Shown here piece by piece: positions 60,188 to 64,000 of a stretch of 64,000 nucleotides of DNA. The DNA is taken from assembly GCA_046330935.1 (NCBI GenBank), contig JAXLRU010000006.1, positions 372,001 through 436,000 of the forward strand, read 5' to 3'. The stretch is from JAXLRU01 sp046330935. Its GTDB lineage: Bacteria; Actinomycetota; Actinomycetes; Actinomycetales; Kineosporiaceae. The translations under genes and the position numbers were made by a program. Below the pieces are notes generated by a model. It was not told the DNA's origin, ran no database searches, and saw nothing but the letters and a program-made list of their open reading frames with translations. The first letter of the stretch is position 1, and each line of letters opens with the position of its first letter.

Positions 60188-60481
60188 TCAGCCGATCAGC
60201 CAGGCCTTCAGCTTGCCCCATCGTCCCTGGGCGGCCGCTACCTTGGCCCTGCGCGCGATCGCGGCCTCGGCGTCGTCCGCCACGGCCTGCGCCCACTGGC
60301 GCGCCCCGGTGCCCGCGACGACGGCGTCGGCCGTGCTCCCGCCCGAGGCGAGGGACCCGCCCGCCGCGGCGAGCGCCACGTGCTGCTCCCAGCAGGCCGG
60401 GCACAGCACCCGGCCGGTCGCCGTCCGGAACGTCCGCACCCCCGACAGCCCGCGGCCGCACCCCGCACACCCCTGCGCCAT
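60188..60481 (-). CDS. Small zinc-finger protein, 97 residues
   Basis: ATG 60481 has GGGAGGGGG upstream. A Cys-x2-Cys pair (GCAGCG) and a second (LCPACW) within the first 27 residues form a zinc ribbon, followed by an Ala-rich helical tail ending KLKAWLIG. Function unknown. It converges on the branched terminator. Confidence 0.65.
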   Translation of the reverse strand: MAQGCAGCGRGLSGVRTFRTATGRVLCPACWEQHVALAAAGGSLASGGSTADAVVAGTGARQWAQAVADDAEAAIARRAKVAAAQGRWGKLKAWLIG

Positions 60482-60573
60482 CGCGTCCCCCTCCCGTCTG
60501 CCGTGCTCGAAGTGTGCCACGGCGGCTGCACGCTGCGGCATGATGCGGGGCGACGACCGACGGTGGAGGGACG

Positions 60574-63500
60574 ATGACGACGCCGCGCCCCGCCGGGGAG
60601 TGCTACCAGGCCCTGGCGGTCGCCGAGGACCTCCCCTACGGCCCGGCCCGCACCGCGCTGGTGGAGGACGTCGTGGCCGAGGCCGACGTGGTGGGTGACC
60701 TCCCCCTCGCCGTCGAGGCGCGGCTGGACCTCGTGACGGCCTACACCTTCGGCGGCGAACCGCTCAAGCGCCTGCCGGTGTTCGCCTGGCTGCTCGCCCG
60801 CCACGACGAGCGCCCGTTCGAGGGCGCCCACCGCCACCGCCTCCTCTGGCAGTACAAGTGGCTGACCACCGGCGCCACCGACCACCCCGACGTCCCGCTG
60901 GAGGTCGTGCTCGCGACGCTGGAGGACATGGAGCGCCGCTACCGCGACGCCGGTGAGCCGCCCGGCCCGGTACTGGGCTGCCGCTACCGGGTGCACGCCC
61001 ACCTGCGGGGGGCGGCGGCCGCGCAGGCCGAGTACGACGCGTGGGTGCGTGCCGCCCGCAGCCGGCTGTCGGACTGCCGGGCCTGCGAGCCGACGCAGCG
61101 GGTACGGCACCTCGCGGAGCTGGGCCGTCACGACGAGGCCGTCGCCGAGGCGCTGCCGGTGCTGTCCGGCCAGGTCGCCTGCGCCGAGCAGCCGGCGTCG
61201 ATGATCGCCCACAGCCTGCCGTCGCTGCTGCTCGGCGGGCACGCCGCCCGCGCTGCCACCGAACACCTGCGCGGGGCGCGGCAGACCCGCCACGACCCCA
61301 GCGGGCTCGACCTGTGGGCCGCGCACGTGAGCGCACTGACCCGGGCGGGTCGCCTGCAGCGCGCCGTCGACCTGCTCGTCGAGCGGCTGCACGAGATCGA
61401 CGCGCCGCCGACGCCCCGCGCGGGCATGACCCTCGCCGCTGCCGCGGCCGCCCTGTGCGCGCGCCTGGTCGAGCAGGGGTGGGGCGAGCAGGTGCTCACC
61501 CCCCGCCAGGCGGGCACCACGGTCCCGGCCGCGGCCACGGCCGCCGCCCTCGTCGACCCCCTCACCCGGCTCGCCCGGGCCATCGCCGACCGGTTCGACG
61601 CCCGCAACGGCACCCGGGCCGTGGGCGAGGCCGTCGACCGGCTGCTCCAGGCCGCCCCGCTGCCCGACCTGCCGCTGGACCTGCTCCCCGACGCCACGCT
61701 GGCCGTGCGGGCAGGGCGCCGCGCCGCCCCCGAACCGCCGCCCGCGCGTCCCGCGCCCGCCGCGGCCCTCACGCTGCCCGCCCCCGGATCGCTCGCGGCG
61801 CTCGCCGCGGGGCTCGAGGCCGCCCGGCAGTCGGGCGACCGCGCCCAGCGCGAGCGGGCCCTGGTGGAGTGGCGCGCGCGCCGCGACCAGCTGCTGCAGC
61901 ACGAGCCCGCGCCCTCGCCGTCGCCCGCCTGGGACCCGGCCGACGCCGACCGGCAGCGGGCCCTCGACGTCGCCCGGCTCGACTGCGCGGCCGCCCTCGA
62001 CGACCTGGAGCACGACCCGAGCCTGCTGCACGCCACCCGGGCCCTCGGCGCGCGGCTGCACGACGCCGGGGACGAGGCGGGCGCCTACCGGTTCGAGCTG
62101 TGGTGGCTGCGGGAGGCGGTGACGGCGGGACTGCTCGAACCCGACGACGCCGTGCGCGCCGCCGACGACGTCGTCGCCGAGATGCGCACCGGGGTCAGCG
62201 GCCCCGACCGGGCGACCGCCCACCTGGCCCTGCTCGCGCTGCTGCACGTCGTCGCCGAGCTGCGCGGCAGCGCTCCCGACATGCAGGCGCGGCACGGCCG
62301 CGTGCTGCAGGCCGCGCTGCAGGCGATGGCGGCGGCCGATCCCGGCACCCTCGACGGCTACCAGCGGGGCTGCTACGCGCTCCTGCTGCGCCTGGACGCC
62401 GCCTCCTCCGCACCGCCGCAGCGCGCCGAGCGCCTCGTGCAGGCCCTGTCGCTGCTGCCGCCCGGGGTCCGCCGCGGCGAGCGGGCGTTGATCGCCGCCG
62501 ACCTCGCCGCCCTGCACGCCGAGCACGGCGAGCCGGCGCAGGCCCTCCAGCTGCTCGCCGAGGCCGAACCCGACGCCCAGGCGGCGGGCGACACCGGGCT
62601 GGCCACCTACGTCGCCTCCCTCGCCTGCCGGCTGCTGTCGGGGGTGGGCGAGAGCGTCGAGGCGGTGGACGCGGCGCGGCGCGCCGTCCGGCACGCCGAG
62701 CAGGGCAGCGACCCGCTGGCGCTGGACCAGGCCCGCCAGTCGCTCGTGCACGCCCTGCGCCAGGCCGGGCGCGAGCTCGAGGCCGCCGAGATCGCCGAGC
62801 TCGCCCTCGGCGAGGCCCGCCAGCGCCTGCAGGGCGACGCCCCCGGCGAGGAGGACCTCTCCCCCGCGCGCGTCGCCTCCCACCTGGGCCACCCGCACGG
62901 CCCCGCGCGGCCCGACGTCCACCTCGTGGGCACGCTGGCGTGGGCGGCCGCGGTCTGCGCGGAGGCCCTCGACGAGCAGGCCCTCGCGCACCGTCACGCC
63001 CGGACGAGCGCCGTCTGGCACCTGCGCAACGGCTCGGCAGCCGCCGTGGCCGAGGCGTGCGAGGTGGCGGCGCGCACCGCCCCCGACCCGGGCGACGCCG
63101 CCGACCTGCTGGCGTGCGCCGCGCTCGCCTACGACGCCGCGGGGCTGCCCTGGCAGGCCGCCGTCTGCCGGCGCAACCGCGCCTTCCCGCTGGCCGAGGC
63201 GCACGGGGTGGACGCGGCGCTGGACGCGCTCGACGAGGCAGACGAGGCCGTCGACCGGATCCGCCCCGACGCCCCCGACCGGGCCCGGCCGGACGCCGAG
63301 CCGGCCGATCACGAGGACCGCGTCGACTGGGAGCGGCTGGCCCTGACGGAGCAGTCCGCGCGGGTCCTGGCCCAGCACGACCGCTACGCCGACGCGCTTG
63401 CCCGGACCGAGGAGCTGCCGGAGGCGTACCGGCTGCTCGGTGACGTCGGATCCGCCTGGGACGTCGTGGCCCTGCAGGCCCGGCTGTGCGACGCCCTCGG

Positions 63501-63672
63501 CCGGCCCGAGGTGGGCGTGGACGCCCTGGGCGAGGCGGTCGAGGAGGCACACGGCCTCGACCCCGAGCGGGCCGCGGACCTCGCCGACCTGCTCGCACAG
63601 CTGTGGCGGCGCTGCGGGGACGCGCAGGCCGCGGCTGCGGTGCTCGAGCGGTACGGCAGGGGCGCCCCGTGA
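60574..63672 (+). CDS. Large TPR-type repeat protein, partner of HSP90-like protein
   Basis: The 1032-residue protein starts at ATG 60574 with GGAGGG upstream. It is almost wholly helical and made of degenerate TPR-like pairs (for example EVLLATLEDMERRYRDAGEPP-like and EHGEPAQALQLLAEAEPDAQ, AVDAARRAVRHAEQGSDPLA). There is a CxxC near residue 169 (DCRACEP) and no membrane segment or nucleotide motif. The following HSP90 gene starts 41 bp downstream. Because TPR proteins are HSP90 co-chaperones in eukaryotes, a dedicated scaffold role is plausible but inferred. Confidence 0.75.
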   Translation: MTTPRPAGECYQALAVAEDLPYGPARTALVEDVVAEADVVGDLPLAVEARLDLVTAYTFGGEPLKRLPVFAWLLARHDERPFEGAHRHRLLWQYKWLTTGATDHPDVPLEVVLATLEDMERRYRDAGEPPGPVLGCRYRVHAHLRGAAAAQAEYDAWVRAARSRLSDCRACEPTQRVRHLAELGRHDEAVAEALPVLSGQVACAEQPASMIAHSLPSLLLGGHAARAATEHLRGARQTRHDPSGLDLWAAHVSALTRAGRLQRAVDLLVERLHEIDAPPTPRAGMTLAAAAAALCARLVEQGWGEQVLTPRQAGTTVPAAATAAALVDPLTRLARAIADRFDARNGTRAVGEAVDRLLQAAPLPDLPLDLLPDATLAVRAGRRAAPEPPPARPAPAAALTLPAPGSLAALAAGLEAARQSGDRAQRERALVEWRARRDQLLQHEPAPSPSPAWDPADADRQRALDVARLDCAAALDDLEHDPSLLHATRALGARLHDAGDEAGAYRFELWWLREAVTAGLLEPDDAVRAADDVVAEMRTGVSGPDRATAHLALLALLHVVAELRGSAPDMQARHGRVLQAALQAMAAADPGTLDGYQRGCYALLLRLDAASSAPPQRAERLVQALSLLPPGVRRGERALIAADLAALHAEHGEPAQALQLLAEAEPDAQAAGDTGLATYVASLACRLLSGVGESVEAVDAARRAVRHAEQGSDPLALDQARQSLVHALRQAGRELEAAEIAELALGEARQRLQGDAPGEEDLSPARVASHLGHPHGPARPDVHLVGTLAWAAAVCAEALDEQALAHRHARTSAVWHLRNGSAAAVAEACEVAARTAPDPGDAADLLACAALAYDAAGLPWQAAVCRRNRAFPLAEAHGVDAALDALDEADEAVDRIRPDAPDRARPDAEPADHEDRVDWERLALTEQSARVLAQHDRYADALARTEELPEAYRLLGDVGSAWDVVALQARLCDALGRPEVGVDALGEAVEEAHGLDPERAADLADLLAQLWRRCGDAQAAAAVLERYGRGAP

Positions 63673-63712
63673 GCGCCGCGACCGTCGCCGCCGTAGGGCA
63701 TGATTCCCGCCG

Positions 63713-64000
63713 ATGACGGAGAAGGCGTTCCAGGTCGACCTGCGCGGGGTGGTCGACCTCCTGAGCCACCACTTGTACTCCAGCCCCCGCGTGTACGTGC
63801 GCGAGCTCGTGCAGAACGCGGTCGACGCCGTGACGGCGCGGGCGCGGCTGGGGCAACCGGCCGAGGCCGCGGCGGCGCCGATCGTGCTGGTGCCGGCCGA
63901 CGTCTCCCCCGACGGCCGGCTGCACTGCCTCGATCCCGGGGTGGGGCTCACCGAGGAGGAGGTCGGGCGGTTCCTGGCCACCATCGGCTCGTCGTCCAAG
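63713..64000 (+). CDS. HSP90-family (HtpG-like) protein, N-terminal part
   Basis: ATG 63713 begins EKAFQVDLRGVVDLLSHHLY, then SSPRVYVRELVQNAVDAVTA (the ELxxNAxDA ATP motif of the GHKL fold) and LDPGVGLTEEEVGRFLATIG, where HSP90 usually has DNGIGM. The window ends within the ATP lid (SSSK). The Asn to Pro change in DPG is typical of the actinobacterial HSP90-like branch that I recall beside TPR genes. Confidence 0.85.
   Translation, partial: MTEKAFQVDLRGVVDLLSHHLYSSPRVYVRELVQNAVDAVTARARLGQPAEAAAAPIVLVPADVSPDGRLHCLDPGVGLTEEEVGRFLATIGSSSK

Noticed and set aside
60238..63999. 1253-residue open frame on the minus strand
   Set aside because: Complete antisense of the TPR gene, Gly/Val/Arg-rich composition as expected for a shadow frame, no ribosome site.

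Overview
The window is very high-GC DNA. Coding regions have strong GC3 bias, GTG starts and ATGA/GTGA gene overlaps. Together with HelR under a rifamycin-associated element, an actinobacterial-type c-di-AMP (ydaO) riboswitch in front of an NlpC/P60 hydrolase, and a modular GH11-CBM2-NodB-CBM2 xylanase of the Cellulomonas fimi Xyn11A type, this points to a plant-polymer-degrading, probably soil actinobacterium of the Kineosporiales/Micrococcales (Cellulomonas- or Kineococcus-like). The genus cannot be fixed from sequence reading alone.

Layout. 1-14.1 kb, core-like: a frameshifted SF1-type helicase running off the left edge, a secreted M11-like metalloprotease, a divergent pair of paralogues of unknown function sharing a PGELLG C-terminus, a baeRF (Rv2629-like) protein, helR with its RAE, a secreted five-repeat beta-sandwich protein and tRNA-Arg(CCU). 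14.2-27.2 kb, a genomic island starting just after the tRNA: a decayed YefM/RelE pair, a DUF6994 gene, an IS30 element, a GIY-YIG protein, three copies of a DUF6318-lipoprotein/PKD-protein cassette (one with its PKD partner deleted), an AbiE toxin-antitoxin operon whose antitoxin is split by an IS3 element, and a two-gene operon of unknown function. 27.2-33.2 kb, secreted enzymes: Xyn11A-like xylanase/deacetylase, an RTX-repeat protein and a frameshifted GH53 galactanase. 33.2-43 kb, a catabolic block: ETF beta/alpha, an XRE-cupin regulator, and a five-gene operon (type III glutamine-synthetase-like enzyme, class II amidotransferase, GXGXG protein, FMN/Fe-S glutamate-synthase domain, FAD amine oxidoreductase) that looks like an N-methylglutamate pathway with ETF as electron acceptor. 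43-50 kb: a lipoprotein and three tandem AA10 lytic polysaccharide monooxygenases (LPMOs) with Lys-rich Cys-pair linkers, followed by a 36-residue Cys-rich peptide gene with an ISL3 element (perfect 8-bp target duplication) inserted just upstream. 51.7-64 kb, core-like: HDOD and PAS-GGDEF signalling proteins, a YihY membrane protein, HNH nuclease, riboswitch-controlled NlpC/P60, DtxR-family regulator, photolyase, a compact transcription unit with a very long Shine-Dalgarno and a 12-codon ORF, a small zinc-finger protein, a TPR protein and the start of an HSP90 gene.

The carbohydrate genes form a plausible functional set. Xylan is attacked by the xylanase/deacetylase, galactan by GH53, and crystalline chitin or cellulose by the three copper LPMOs; CGAA...TTCG-type palindromes occur upstream of the xylanase and the first LPMO. 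The catabolic block could release ammonium and C1 units from methylamines. Two genes (helicase, GH53) are broken by what looks like loss of a single C in a CCC run, so residual homopolymer sequencing errors are a real possibility. Coordinates and motifs were read by eye; no database search was run.
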